This document shows, one piece after another, positions 5,843 through 12,796 of a stretch of 37,959 nt of DNA. Each line of letters starts with the position of its first letter. Position 1 is the first letter of the stretch. The notes under the pieces are model-generated. The model worked only from the letters and a program-made list of their open reading frames with translations. It searched no databases and had not been told where the DNA came from. Where the stretch lies: the NCBI GenBank assembly GCA_016718605.1, contig JADKCY010000018.1, positions 1 to 37,959 of the forward strand. Reading direction: 5' to 3'. Made by a program: the position numbers and the translations under genes. This DNA is from Lysobacterales bacterium. GTDB taxonomy: Bacteria; Pseudomonadota; Gammaproteobacteria; Xanthomonadales; Xanthomonadaceae.

Positions 5843-6346
5843 TTGCCTAAAATCTGTAACGAAAGAATATCGAAACGTATCAAGCTGGATATTCCCAGGG
5901 GCCTACTCTTCTACAGCGGCGAGTGGAGAACTATAAAAGCAGTCATCGAGAGAAAGCGTAGAGCTAGACCAACTCAGAACCGGAGTGCTGAGGCAATTGA
6001 ACGAGCCAGGGAAAGGAACAAACTTAACCAACGGAGAAAGTATGCGACCCGAAAGAAAGAGCTTAACGAAAAGAGAAAAGAGCGGTTTAATCGAAACAGA
6101 GAGCAAGAGAACGAACGCAGACGAGGGTGGTACCACTCTAATGCCGAGCGTGAACGCGCCAGAGAGATCGATCAATACACAAAGCGAAACCCCTACTACG
6201 GACTCGTTAACGCCCTTTCCCAATATCGATCAGGTGCAATCACCTTCGACGAACTTAATCGACGATACGACGAGGCAATTAAAAGAACTGATGAACTCTG
6301 TCGTCTCGGTAGCACCAAGCGAACACAACCTCTTTCAAACAGTTAA
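5843..6346 (+). CDS. Highly charged helical protein, 167 aa
   Basis: Starts at TTG, with AAGGGGTG 6 bases upstream. After a short ordered N-terminus (PRGLLFYSGEWRTIKAV) the protein is dominated by Arg, Lys and Glu from about 40 to 115, with a recurring R-x-x-N-R-E pattern (RFNRNREQENERRRGWYHSNAE in outline), so a long helix or coiled coil that may bind nucleic acid. The C-terminus is more mixed (YGLVNALSQYRSG, FDELNRRYDEAIKR). It is the first gene of the rightward early operon. No known domain recognised; similar charged stretches occur next to HNH domains, but no HNH motif is seen here. Confidence 0.65.
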   Translation: MPKICNERISKRIKLDIPRGLLFYSGEWRTIKAVIERKRRARPTQNRSAEAIERARERNKLNQRRKYATRKKELNEKRKERFNRNREQENERRRGWYHSNAERERAREIDQYTKRNPYYGLVNALSQYRSGAITFDELNRRYDEAIKRTDELCRLGSTKRTQPLSNS

Positions 6347-6434
6347 CGCCGCGCATGCGTCCGCTGGATTAGCTAAACAGATTTCGGGGTTGCTGCGACT
6401 CAAACTCGATATCTTTAAGGCGTACCGAGAATGA
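6291..6434 (+). CDS. Small overlapping protein, 47 aa
   Basis: ATG at 6291 lies inside the end of the previous gene in another frame. The C-terminal part (TVNAAHASAGLAKQISGLLRL) is a plausible amphipathic helix. The stop TGA overlaps the next gene's ATG (ATGA), which suggests translational coupling. There is no strong ribosome site, only GAGG about 15 bases upstream. Found by reading the sequence; function unknown. Confidence 0.45.
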   Translation: MNSVVSVAPSEHNLFQTVNAAHASAGLAKQISGLLRLKLDIFKAYRE

Positions 6435-6739
6435 CACCACAACTCTGGCCCGAGTTCCTAAGATCATACGAGCACCGCGAATTCGAGACTTCGTTTAACA
6501 TGCTCTCGGTGCATCTCGCGATGATGGGCGGGCTATGCGAGACGTGTAGTAAGTGCGGGCACAGGATTATCAGTAACGATTTGTGGTTGCGTGGCAACAC
6601 GTTCAGGCATATCGATTGTCTAGAGAGCTGTTATGCGAGGGGGCGCGCGATTAGTTATGGGGTCTGGCGGAAAAGGAAATACGGCGGACAACTTCCGCCC
6701 TTCGGATCACCTGAGGGGGATGAAGCACCGAATCCATAA
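6431..6739 (+). CDS. Zinc-ribbon-like protein, 102 aa
   Basis: The middle carries CETCSKCGHRI and later HIDCLESC, giving CxxCxxC plus a later H/C group that could hold a zinc ion. The N-terminus (WPEFLRSYEHREFETSFNML) is helical. ATG overlaps the stop of the preceding small gene. The C-terminus is Gly/Pro-rich and overlaps the next gene. No specific family recognised; such proteins are common in phage early regions. Confidence 0.65.
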   Translation: MTPQLWPEFLRSYEHREFETSFNMLSVHLAMMGGLCETCSKCGHRIISNDLWLRGNTFRHIDCLESCYARGRAISYGVWRKRKYGGQLPPFGSPEGDEAPNP

Positions 6740-6878
6740 GGGGGACCCCGTGCTGGGTCAGGCGCTATGCGGCCCATACCCCGCTCGATACAACATCCCG
6801 TGGAGCGAGGTCGACTGCAAGAACTGCTTGAAGCAGGAAGAGATGCGCAGAAAGCGGTCCGAGTATGCGACGGAGTAG
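6720..6878 (+). CDS. Small Cys-containing protein, 52 aa
   Basis: The segment ALCGPYPARY...EVDCKNCLKQEE has a Cys, then CxxC, like compact phage zinc-ribbon proteins. The ATG at 6720 follows GAGGGGG very closely. An upstream in-frame ATG (6633) would add residues that look like read-through of the neighbouring gene. The start is therefore uncertain. It overlaps the end of the previous gene. Confidence 0.55.
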   Translation: MKHRIHKGDPVLGQALCGPYPARYNIPWSEVDCKNCLKQEEMRRKRSEYATE

Positions 6879-6887
6879 CGGCGCCCG

Positions 6888-7358
6888 ATGACGACACGCA
6901 ATAACCGGCTCAGTGGGTTGAAGGCGAAGCGACAGGGTGACGCATTCGAGGAGATCTTCCAGCGGGCGTGTAAAGCGAAGCGAGTCCCGGTTACACGTTT
7001 TCCAAACGGCTGCAAGCGCGTCGGGCCGCGTCAGCTGATTCAGGTTCAAACTCCGTTCGATTGGATTTTAACCTACAAGGGCGTGACTGCTCTGATCGAC
7101 ACTAAATCAGTCTCAGGCGCGTTCTTTCCAAATTCAGGCATCGTGGGCCACCAGGTCAGCGAAATGCTGTCACACGCCTCCCAGGGAGCTCTAGGGGGCT
7201 ACGTGGTATGTCTCAGACTAGTGAACCATTGCATTTTCATTCCCGCGACACGACTCGCCGCCGCATACGGGACTCGCGGATCCATCGGGCACATGGATGC
7301 AAGCGTTAAGATGCTCGGTCCTTGTGGCAACATTGACACGACGCAGATATTCGACTAG
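6888..7358 (+). CDS. Holliday-junction-resolvase-like nuclease, 156 aa
   Basis: A PD-(D/E)XK pattern is visible: G17-D-A-F-E-E at the N-terminus, R-F-P-N-G, then TPFDWILTYKGVTALIDTKSV, where the FDW aspartate and the D-T-K triplet match the catalytic D...(D/E)xK arrangement of RecU/Hjc-like enzymes, followed by H-Q and a core strand GGYVVCLRL. Such enzymes cut branched DNA made during recombination and before packaging, which fits a phage that also has an annealing protein. The family call is by motif only; another PD-(D/E)XK nuclease remains possible. Confidence 0.65.
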   Translation: MTTRNNRLSGLKAKRQGDAFEEIFQRACKAKRVPVTRFPNGCKRVGPRQLIQVQTPFDWILTYKGVTALIDTKSVSGAFFPNSGIVGHQVSEMLSHASQGALGGYVVCLRLVNHCIFIPATRLAAAYGTRGSIGHMDASVKMLGPCGNIDTTQIFD

Positions 7359-7385
7359 TGACTGGACTCAAAGGAAATGTAAAAT

Positions 7386-7646
7386 ATGAGTACCAAAGTA
7401 TCGAAGGCGATTGCGGCAGTTGAATCCGGAATGACTGTCCGCGACGCGTTGAAGAAATTCAAAGTCTCCATCGGGACCTATTACAAAGCTAAGAATTCTA
7501 AGCAGTCTCCAAACGTCGCCGAGACCATCTCCGAGGAGGATTGCGAGGTCGAAGCACTCGAGCATCTCGAATACCTGTACGGGATCCTTTCCCCAATGAC
7601 CTACGCTCGAGCACTGGCAGATATCAGCACGGCGCATAAGCAGTGA
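7386..7646 (+). CDS. Small helix-turn-helix protein, 86 aa
   Basis: Residues 6-35 (KAIAAVESGMTVRDALKKFKVSIGTYYKA) form a homeodomain-like helix-turn-helix as in resolvase and transposase N-termini: helix, turn at SGMT, helix, then V-S-I-G-T-Y-Y recognition helix. The C-terminal half is acidic. AAAGGA lies 10 bases before the ATG. It probably binds DNA and may regulate the early operon. The stop overlaps the next GTG. Confidence 0.6.
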   Translation: MSTKVSKAIAAVESGMTVRDALKKFKVSIGTYYKAKNSKQSPNVAETISEEDCEVEALEHLEYLYGILSPMTYARALADISTAHKQ

Positions 7647-7792
7647 AGCAGCTCATCCCGTCCGCCGTATTTCTTCTCATCACCTTCATTCCCACCGCGA
7701 CTCTCGCTCGTGGGAGGGTGCTTAAGAAGTTCCCTCACAAGACCGTGGGGAGATGCTTGGTAAAGGGAAAATGGGTTCCTGGGTGCAAATAG
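7643..7792 (+). CDS. Secreted microprotein, 49 aa
   Basis: GTG overlaps the preceding TGA. The first ~23 residues are a signal peptide: MKQ, then hydrophobic LIPSAVFLLITFIPT, then an ATLA-R cleavage-like site. The mature ~26 residues are very basic and have two cysteines (GRCLVKG and PGCK), which could form a disulfide. A phage early protein exported to the periplasm might act on the envelope or exclude other phages, but that is a guess. It was found by reading through the gap between annotated-size ORFs. Confidence 0.55.
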   Translation: MKQLIPSAVFLLITFIPTATLARGRVLKKFPHKTVGRCLVKGKWVPGCK

Positions 7793-7810
7793 CAGAGACC
7801 TGACACGACT

Positions 7811-8029
7811 ATGCCAAGAGGATGGATGGGAGATACCGCTGGACCTGGAATGGACCCCGACATCGGAGACGATGACCTCGGCTACGAGTGGGTTACCTGC
7901 GAGGCCTGCGGCGGTGATGGGGTAGATGGCCATGACTGCGGCGAAGACACTTGTAATTGTCTCAGACCGGAAGAGAACCGAACCTGCCACATCTGTCGTG
8001 GCGAGGGCGGATGGAAGAGAGAGGAATAG
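7811..8029 (+). CDS. Acidic zinc-finger protein, 72 aa
   Basis: Contains CEACGGDGVDG and a later CHICRGEGG, which are DnaJ-type CxxCxGxG half-sites, with CGEDTCNC between, so probably zinc-binding. The rest is rich in Asp and Gly. The ATG at 7811 has no strong ribosome site. It is followed closely by the next gene. The biological role is unknown. Confidence 0.6.
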   Translation: MPRGWMGDTAGPGMDPDIGDDDLGYEWVTCEACGGDGVDGHDCGEDTCNCLRPEENRTCHICRGEGGWKREE

Positions 8030-8032
8030 CCG

Positions 8033-8275
8033 ATGAGACGATACTCTGTTTGCCACATTATGGCCGAGTGGAACACGAAGGACGCGCACTGGACCGAAAT
8101 GTGGTGCGGCAAGCGGTCCTTCCTTGAACATGACTTCAAGCCCGATCCCAAGGAAGAGGCCAAGCTCGACGCGAAACAAGAGGATTTGAAGGAACGCCCG
8201 TGGAAGCATTGCGCGAAATGCATCAAGGCGAAGAAGAAAGCTAAACCGGGCTGGGAGCCCAAAACTGAGTCTTGA
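8033..8275 (+). CDS. Small Lys-rich Cys-containing protein, 80 aa
   Basis: Starts three bases after the previous stop. N-terminal MRRYSVCHIMAEW, a middle WCGKRSF, and a C-terminal helix WKHCAKCIKAKKKAK. The spaced Cys and CxxC could form a zinc site. The end is strongly basic. No family recognised; the small size and position suggest an early host-takeover gene. Confidence 0.6.
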   Translation: MRRYSVCHIMAEWNTKDAHWTEMWCGKRSFLEHDFKPDPKEEAKLDAKQEDLKERPWKHCAKCIKAKKKAKPGWEPKTES

Positions 8276-8297
8276 TAGGCACTAGTCAGGAGAAACG

Positions 8298-9119
8298 ATG
8301 AAATACGTTCTTTACCACGGCAATTGTTACGACGGCTTCGGCGCGGCCTACGCGGCGTGGAAGCACCTGGGGAATGAAGCGAAGTACATCCCGGTCACCT
8401 ATGGGGCTGAGCTTCCGGATCTAACGGGAGCTTCGCATGTGTACATCCTGGACTTCTCGTACCCCTATCAGACCCTAGAGGGAATCGCAGAGCACATTCC
8501 GCTTACCCTTATTGACCACCACAAGACTGCCCAGGAAAACTTAAAAGACTGGTGGCACCACAACGCGACCGTCGTTTTCAACATGGCGAAGTCCGGCGCG
8601 TTGTTGACGTGGGAATATTTCCACCGCTACCCGGCCGAGTCACCGTCGGACCCCGGTCTTCCCGTCCCCGCTCCGCTCCTGATCCAACACATCTCCGACC
8701 GAGACCTATGGGAGTTCAAGCTTGAGGGGACAAAGGCGGTCCACAAGGCTCTCGTTTCCTTGCCGATGGACTTTAAGGTATGGGACGCGCTCGACGTAGA
8801 AGACTTGAAGCGGGACGGCGCGCTCCTTGAGCGGATGCATGACCAGCTCGTGAAGAACGTCTGCGAGAAGGCATGGAGGGCCGACATCGACGGTCACAAG
8901 GTGCCCGTGGTGAATACCTCGATTGCGTGGTCGGAGGTCGGCGACTACCTGGCGAAAGAAAACCCCGATGCTCCTTTCGTGGCCTCTTTCACCGTGATGA
9001 AGAATTCGATCATGTGGTCGTTGCGCTCGCGCGGGGACTTTGACGTGAGCGCCGTGGCTAAGAAGTTCGGCGGCGGCGGACACAAGAACGCTGCGGGCTT
9101 CAAAGCTGCCCGCTATTAA
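8298..9119 (+). CDS. DHH/DHHA1-family phosphoesterase, 273 aa
   Basis: All hallmark motifs are present: H7-x4-D12-G near the N-terminus (YHGNCYDGFGAA), D52 in YILDFSYP, D73-H74-H75, D134/D136 in SDRDLW, and the C-terminal DHHA1 signature GGGGHKNAAGF (258-268). Members of this family (NrnA, GdpP, RecJ-like) hydrolyse oligoribonucleotides, pAp or cyclic dinucleotides with Mn2+. Length fits a stand-alone NrnA-like enzyme. AGGAG lies 8 bases before the ATG. The substrate here cannot be read from sequence: nucleotide recycling or breakdown of a host signalling dinucleotide are both open. Confidence 0.85.
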   Translation: MKYVLYHGNCYDGFGAAYAAWKHLGNEAKYIPVTYGAELPDLTGASHVYILDFSYPYQTLEGIAEHIPLTLIDHHKTAQENLKDWWHHNATVVFNMAKSGALLTWEYFHRYPAESPSDPGLPVPAPLLIQHISDRDLWEFKLEGTKAVHKALVSLPMDFKVWDALDVEDLKRDGALLERMHDQLVKNVCEKAWRADIDGHKVPVVNTSIAWSEVGDYLAKENPDAPFVASFTVMKNSIMWSLRSRGDFDVSAVAKKFGGGGHKNAAGFKAARY

Positions 9120-9144
9120 CTCGTGCGTGCTGAGCATTTACTTT

Positions 9145-9681
9145 ATGAAAAAGATCAGGCGAATCAAAAAAGGAACCGAGACTGAGCGATTCTGGGCCCA
9201 TGTGACCAAAGAGGGCTCAAAGTTGCTCAGCACCCAATGCTGGGAGTGGACTGGTCCATTCGCGGGTCGCGGCTATGGTGCGTTCTTCATGAATAAGACC
9301 TACCGCGCTGCGCACCGGACCTCTTGGCAACTTCATAACGGCGACCCCGGTAAGCTCTGCGTCCTGCACCGATGCGATAACCCGCCATGCATCCGCCCCG
9401 ATCACCTGTTCCTCGGAACCTTCGACGACAACAACAAGGACAAGGCTAAGAAAGGCCGCGCACCAAAGGGTGAGGGCCACAAGAGCACGAAGTTTTCCGA
9501 CCAAGCGATTCTAGAGATCCGCAGGCGCGCCGCGGCTGGCGAACCACATAGGGTCATCGCTGCGGACTACGGCATTTCGCAGGGCTACACGTCCCGTGTG
9601 GTCCGGGGCCATTATCGGCAATCAGCGCTGCGCACCAGGACTTTCCTAAGGAGTGACGATGGACGAGAAGAGACTGGATGA
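9145..9681 (+). CDS. HNH endonuclease, paralogue 1 (178 aa)
   Basis: N-terminal domain CWEWTGPFAGRGYGAFF, then AHRTSWQLHNGDPGKL, the HNH core VLHRCDNPPCIRPDHLFLGT (H, N and H with a zinc-binding CxxxxC), then DNNKDKAKKGR. A C-terminal helix-turn-helix (AAGEPHRVIAADYGISQGY) likely recognises DNA. This is the phage HNH homing endonuclease pattern. It aligns along its length with the protein at 10044-10550. I chose ATG 9145 because it aligns with the paralogue's start; a GTG at 9127 is possible. Its 3' end runs over the start of the next gene. Confidence 0.85.
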   Translation: MKKIRRIKKGTETERFWAHVTKEGSKLLSTQCWEWTGPFAGRGYGAFFMNKTYRAAHRTSWQLHNGDPGKLCVLHRCDNPPCIRPDHLFLGTFDDNNKDKAKKGRAPKGEGHKSTKFSDQAILEIRRRAAAGEPHRVIAADYGISQGYTSRVVRGHYRQSALRTRTFLRSDDGREETG

Positions 9682-10054
9682 GTTGGAGCGGATTGCGAAG
9701 ATTGCGTCACCGGGGCCGTGGTCTGAGTACCACCCGGGGCAGGTCCGTACCGAAGGGGATTCGAGCGACTTCAATGTTTACAAGATCGGCGGCCCGGACA
9801 CTCAACACATTGCCGCGTTCGATCCGCCCACCGTGCTCGACCTCATCCGCCTCGCGCGCCTCGGGCTGTGGAGCGAGAAGCACGGGGTGACTGCGCTGAA
9901 AGAAGCACACGCATTGAATGCGAACGTGTTTTCAGACGCCGAGCCTGAAACCCTCTCTTATTACTCCGAATACAAGACAGTCATCAAGCAAGGCAAAGTT
10001 GCGATCGAATCCATACCTAAGACGAATTTACTTGAGCAGACCGATGGAACATAA
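9659..10054 (+). CDS. Ea22-like hypothetical protein, 131 aa
   Basis: The first half (DELERIAKIASPGPWSEY... and IAAFDPPTVLDLIRLARLG) matches the pattern of Ea22/ead-type early phage proteins, with the conserved PGPW and FDPPTV-L segments. AAGGAG is seven bases before the ATG at 9659. It sits between, and overlaps at both ends, two paralogous HNH genes. The second half is not familiar and may have diverged. Function of the family is unknown. Confidence 0.65.
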   Translation: MDEKRLDELERIAKIASPGPWSEYHPGQVRTEGDSSDFNVYKIGGPDTQHIAAFDPPTVLDLIRLARLGLWSEKHGVTALKEAHALNANVFSDAEPETLSYYSEYKTVIKQGKVAIESIPKTNLLEQTDGT

Positions 10055-10550
10055 GCGGATTAGAGGCGGGACCTTTGAAGAGAAGTTCTGGAAGCACGTC
10101 AACAAGAGTGGTTCCAAGATCTTGGACACCCCCTGTTGGGAGTGGTCCCAACCGCGTTCGTTCGGCGGGTACGGGATATTCTCAGTAAACGGTAAAGCCA
10201 AGAGTGCCCACCGGATATCCTGGCGCATGGCTAACGGCGACCCCGGCAAGTTCCATGTGCTCCACAAATGCGACAACAAGATTTGCATTCGCCCGGAGCA
10301 CCTATTCCTTGGGACCGACTGGGATAACGTCCGGGATCGCGTAGCCAAAGGTCGGACAGCCCAAGGCGAGACCCATTACAGAGCCAAGCTAACGAACGCC
10401 CAGATAATGTCGATGAGGGCAATGGCCAAGGGCGGGGCGACTCAGCGCAAACTGGCGGCCAAGTTCGACGTTACCCAGTCCTACGTGTCTCGGGTTATCA
10501 GAGGCGTCAGGCGCAAGGACATCCTAAATCAGTCAGGAGAAGAGTCGTGA
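10044..10550 (+). CDS. HNH endonuclease, paralogue 2 (168 aa)
   Basis: Same architecture as the protein at 9145: CWEWSQPRSFGGYGIF, AHRISWRMANGDPGKF, the HNH core VLHKCDNKICIRPEHLFLGT, then DRVAKGR and a C-terminal helix-turn-helix (KGGATQRKLAAKFDVTQSY). The ATG at 10044 lies 11 bases inside the preceding gene; a longer frame from 9918 would be read-through of it. The stop overlaps the next GTG. The pair probably arose by duplication or separate invasion by related homing endonucleases. Confidence 0.85.
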   Translation: MEHKRIRGGTFEEKFWKHVNKSGSKILDTPCWEWSQPRSFGGYGIFSVNGKAKSAHRISWRMANGDPGKFHVLHKCDNKICIRPEHLFLGTDWDNVRDRVAKGRTAQGETHYRAKLTNAQIMSMRAMAKGGATQRKLAAKFDVTQSYVSRVIRGVRRKDILNQSGEES

Positions 10551-10873
10551 ACCTCGATCACCCATGCAAAGAGACGTGCTCCGGTTGGAAAGATGGATAT
10601 GAGTGCGGACAGGGGGCCCTCCAAGCCGAGGTCGCCCAACTCAGAGCGACCAACGCGCGGATGACGGCGGCGTTGGAGAAAAGAAAGCACTCACAGGATT
10701 GCGAGTGTTACGGGTGCGAGAGGCTCACCGATGCCCTCTCCTCAGATGCGTCCCAAGACCTGGCGTGCGTGAGAGAGGCGATGCGGCTTCTTGATGAGGG
10801 CTGGGTGAATAATTCTCCAACGCATGAGAAGGCCCTCGATGCTCTGTGCTCCCGCTTTGGAGATGCACCATGA
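10547..10873 (+). CDS. Cys-containing coiled-coil protein, 108 aa
   Basis: GTG start with AGGAG 8 bases upstream, overlapping the HNH stop. Begins HPCKETCSGWKDGYECG, then a coiled coil (LQAEVAQLRATNARMTAALEKR), then CECYGCERL, giving several cysteines around a helix. The C-terminus is an acidic helical segment. The phrase LQAEVA recurs in the next protein, suggesting a common origin. Function unknown. Confidence 0.65.
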   Translation: MNLDHPCKETCSGWKDGYECGQGALQAEVAQLRATNARMTAALEKRKHSQDCECYGCERLTDALSSDASQDLACVREAMRLLDEGWVNNSPTHEKALDALCSRFGDAP

Positions 10874-11421
10874 GCGATTGGGGAAAGTCCGAAGTCGAGC
10901 GAGGAATGAAGTCCGAGCAAGAGCTATTCAACGAAGGTCAAACATCTGAGTTTGTCGACGGGTATAAGCAAGGCACCCTGGATAGTCTTCGGAAGTCATT
11001 CTTGGATGAGCGTAAGAGGGTCGATTTGCTAAGAGCTGAACGCGACGCCCTCCAAGCCGAGGTCGCGGAAGTAAGAGGTGCGCTCAAGGTCGAATCCGGC
11101 GCTTTGCGGTCGGCCCTCGAGGAGGTCGCGCGGTTGACCGCTGAGAACAAAAGCATGCGGGAGGCGTTGGAGAGTGTGTTTGACGATGAGACGCCAAGCG
11201 GAAGAGCTAACGCGGGAACGCGAGTTAAAGATATCCTTCAAACCAAACCCAGAATAGATGCTAATTACCTCATTGATGAATTAACTAAAGAAGTTGCTGA
11301 TTCGACGCGAGAGAATAGTATTTTGCGTGACGACGCTTGCAGGCATCTCGCCACGATAGGAAGGCTGCGGATGGAGAACGCTAGATTGCGCAAGGCTCTC
11401 GGATTACCCTCCCGTGAGTGA
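10870..11421 (+). CDS. Long coiled-coil protein, 183 aa
   Basis: ATG overlaps the previous TGA. Almost entirely helical: KSFLDERKRVDLLRAERDA, LQAEVAEVRGALKVE, EEVARLTAENKSM in heptads (residues about 45-110), a hinge around DDETPSGRANAG, then a second coiled segment to the end (RLRMENARLRKALG). Predicted to oligomerise. No catalytic motif. It is one of three consecutive genes with related Leu/Glu-rich helices. Confidence 0.65.
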   Translation: MSDWGKSEVERGMKSEQELFNEGQTSEFVDGYKQGTLDSLRKSFLDERKRVDLLRAERDALQAEVAEVRGALKVESGALRSALEEVARLTAENKSMREALESVFDDETPSGRANAGTRVKDILQTKPRIDANYLIDELTKEVADSTRENSILRDDACRHLATIGRLRMENARLRKALGLPSRE

Positions 11422-11792
11422 ACAGATGCGCGGCGTGTGGGAAGCCTACTAGGCAAGAACGTAAGTACTGCTCACGTGAGTGCGCTCCCTACGGTCACTT
11501 CCTAAGCGGGAAGAGACACAAGGGACCACTCGAGTACTTCTCCCGAGCTCGCCTCGAGATCGAACGCCTCACCGTAGAGAACGCCAAGCTACGGGCAAGG
11601 CTCGATGGTAGGGAATACAATCCACCACTCCCCGCGCGCACAGATGGTCTCGTCGGCAAGAATGGCAAGCGAGTCTGGGTCGCTAAACGCCCACGGTTTC
11701 ATAAACATAAGAAGGATGCCCGAACCCTCGAAGAACGAGCACTAGAGCTATTGCGCGAACTATATGGCCCGGGGTATAAACCACCCAAATGA
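11418..11792 (+). CDS. Zinc-finger plus coiled-coil protein, 124 aa
   Basis: GTG start overlaps the upstream stop. N-terminus CAACGKPTRQERKYCSREC is a four-Cys ribbon like those beside HNH or recombinase domains. Then a helix EIERLTVENAKLRARLDG, a basic stretch (GKRVWVAKRPRFHKHKK) and a C-terminal helix EERALELLRELYG. It could bind nucleic acid. No further identity. The stop overlaps the next ATG. Confidence 0.65.
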   Translation: MNRCAACGKPTRQERKYCSRECAPYGHFLSGKRHKGPLEYFSRARLEIERLTVENAKLRARLDGREYNPPLPARTDGLVGKNGKRVWVAKRPRFHKHKKDARTLEERALELLRELYGPGYKPPK

Positions 11793-11893
11793 AGTACTAT
11801 ATTGAAACGGCTACAGAGATCCTGACTGAACGCCCAATCCTATTCGCACTGATCTTCTGCATAGGCTGCGCACTCGGATACATCTGGGGATGA
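11789..11893 (+). CDS. Single-span membrane microprotein, 34 aa
   Basis: The ATG overlaps the preceding TGA. MKYYIETATEILTERP is followed by the hydrophobic span ILFALIFCIGCALGYIWG. Its TGA overlaps the next ATG. Too short to have been listed by size-limited gene finders. Overlap on both sides argues for translation within the operon. Function unknown. Confidence 0.5.
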   Translation: MKYYIETATEILTERPILFALIFCIGCALGYIWG

Positions 11894-12009
11894 CTCCACA
11901 TCGTGGTATCGGCTGGTGCATCTGCTACGTGCTCGCGGTCATTCTCGTGATCGTCACGCGCCCGTATTACTGGTGGGTGCATAAGACAAAGGGCCAGGCC
12001 GAGACCTGA
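11890..12009 (+). CDS. Single-span membrane microprotein, 39 aa
   Basis: Starts in the stop of the previous microprotein. Residues 7-23 (IGWCICYVLAVILVIVT) form one transmembrane helix, followed by RPYYWWVHKTK on the basic, probably cytoplasmic side. With its neighbour it forms a tandem of tiny membrane proteins at the end of the early operon. Function unknown; membrane disturbance or exclusion are possible. Confidence 0.5.
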   Translation: MTPHRGIGWCICYVLAVILVIVTRPYYWWVHKTKGQAET

Positions 12010-12229
12010 CCCCTCGTAGCAAGTCATACCGGAACTATTACTTCTTCTTGCCGCCCTTCTTAGGAGCAGGCTTCGCCATTGCTTTCTTCTTTGCCAACTG
12101 AATCACCACTTTCTACGGCACGAGAGCCCGTACTCTTGAAAGTAAATCCGACCGCACCGATTGCAAGCGTTTAGTTCAGGAACCAGGAGAGACTCTTTCC
12201 GGATCGCAGAAATGTGATAACCAATTCAC
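12010..12229. other. Intergenic region with possible minus-strand Lys-rich peptide
   Basis: 220 bases. On the minus strand a 22-residue frame (12038-12106, GTG start) or a 13-residue one (ATG at 12079) encodes MAKPAPKKGGKKK, a pattern seen in tiny basic phage peptides, but no good ribosome site or promoter is visible. I see nothing else clear in this stretch. Confidence 0.3.
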
Positions 12230-12535
12230 ATGATCTTCAAGCAACAAGTTCAGAGCATCGTTGAATCATTCATCCTCTCGAGCCTCAAGGAACATGCGAA
12301 CCTCGCGAACATCCTGCTCTCCCATCCGAAGCTCCCTGATTGGTACACGAACCTCGCAGCTGAACTCTCACGCATGGAGGCTGAAGCTGCAGTCAATCAA
12401 CAACCGTTCCACGTGGAACTGGAATTGAAGCGCTGGACTGCAGGCTACGTCGAGCACGTCCTGACCAAAGCGGACACACGCAAGGACCGGCTCGCTCGCG
12501 AAGCCCAGGCGATGGCGGAGAAGGCTATACTCTAA
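12230..12535 (+). CDS. Hypothetical helical protein, 101 aa
   Basis: ATG at 12230 without an evident Shine-Dalgarno. Mostly helical: VQSIVESFILSSLKEHANLANILL, then a central WYTNLAAELSRMEAEA, a strand-like FHVELELKRW and a C-terminal charged helix. No motif. It is the last gene before the structured non-coding stretch; TATACT at 12526-12531, near its 3' end, could be a -10 box for that region. Confidence 0.5.
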   Translation: MIFKQQVQSIVESFILSSLKEHANLANILLSHPKLPDWYTNLAAELSRMEAEAAVNQQPFHVELELKRWTAGYVEHVLTKADTRKDRLAREAQAMAEKAIL

Positions 12536-12793
12536 CGGGCCAAAGCCGGCGGGTGCCCAGCTACTGTCGCTTATGTTGTCGAGGTAAGGTAGGCAGCTGA
12601 AGGGGGAAACCCCTGCGAGGTCGTAAGGCACGGTTAAATGGTGGTCGTACTCAGCCCGCCCCGGCTATGGTTAATGATCGCTAATGGACGCTAGTTGAGG
12701 ACTCTGACGCCCCGCGTATTGCGCAGCACCCCAGACTGATTCATTCTGTCGGCTAACCACGCACGGGGCAGAAGTGCCCGGGGGAAGCCCAGA
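12536..12793 (+). ncRNA. Candidate structured RNA at early/late junction
   Basis: No convincing gene here. The outer pairing A12544-G12553 with C12555+ partner 12655-12666 forms about 10 bp with a two-base bulge (AGCCGGCGGG with CCCG-CC-CCGGCT). Inside are AGGGG-GAAA-CCCCT (12601-12614), a GNRA-type hairpin, and CAGCT/AGCTG (12558-12562, 12595-12599). A second domain has GCCCCGCGT (from about 12709) pairing with ACG-CA-CGGGGC, containing CAGA/TCTG; GGGCA-GAAG-TGCCC at 12764-12779 is an alternative. It precedes the late operon. It could be a leader, a put-like antitermination element or a small RNA. It matches no RNA family I know. Confidence 0.45.
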
Positions 12794-12796
12794 GTG

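Noticed and set aside
5985..6434. Full 149-aa frame overlapping the charged-protein gene
   Set aside because: The first two thirds are a low-complexity shadow of the other frame; only the last 47 codons are plausible.
7601..8209. Minus-strand ORF of 202 aa
   Set aside because: Lies opposite three rightward genes with ribosome overlaps and zinc motifs.
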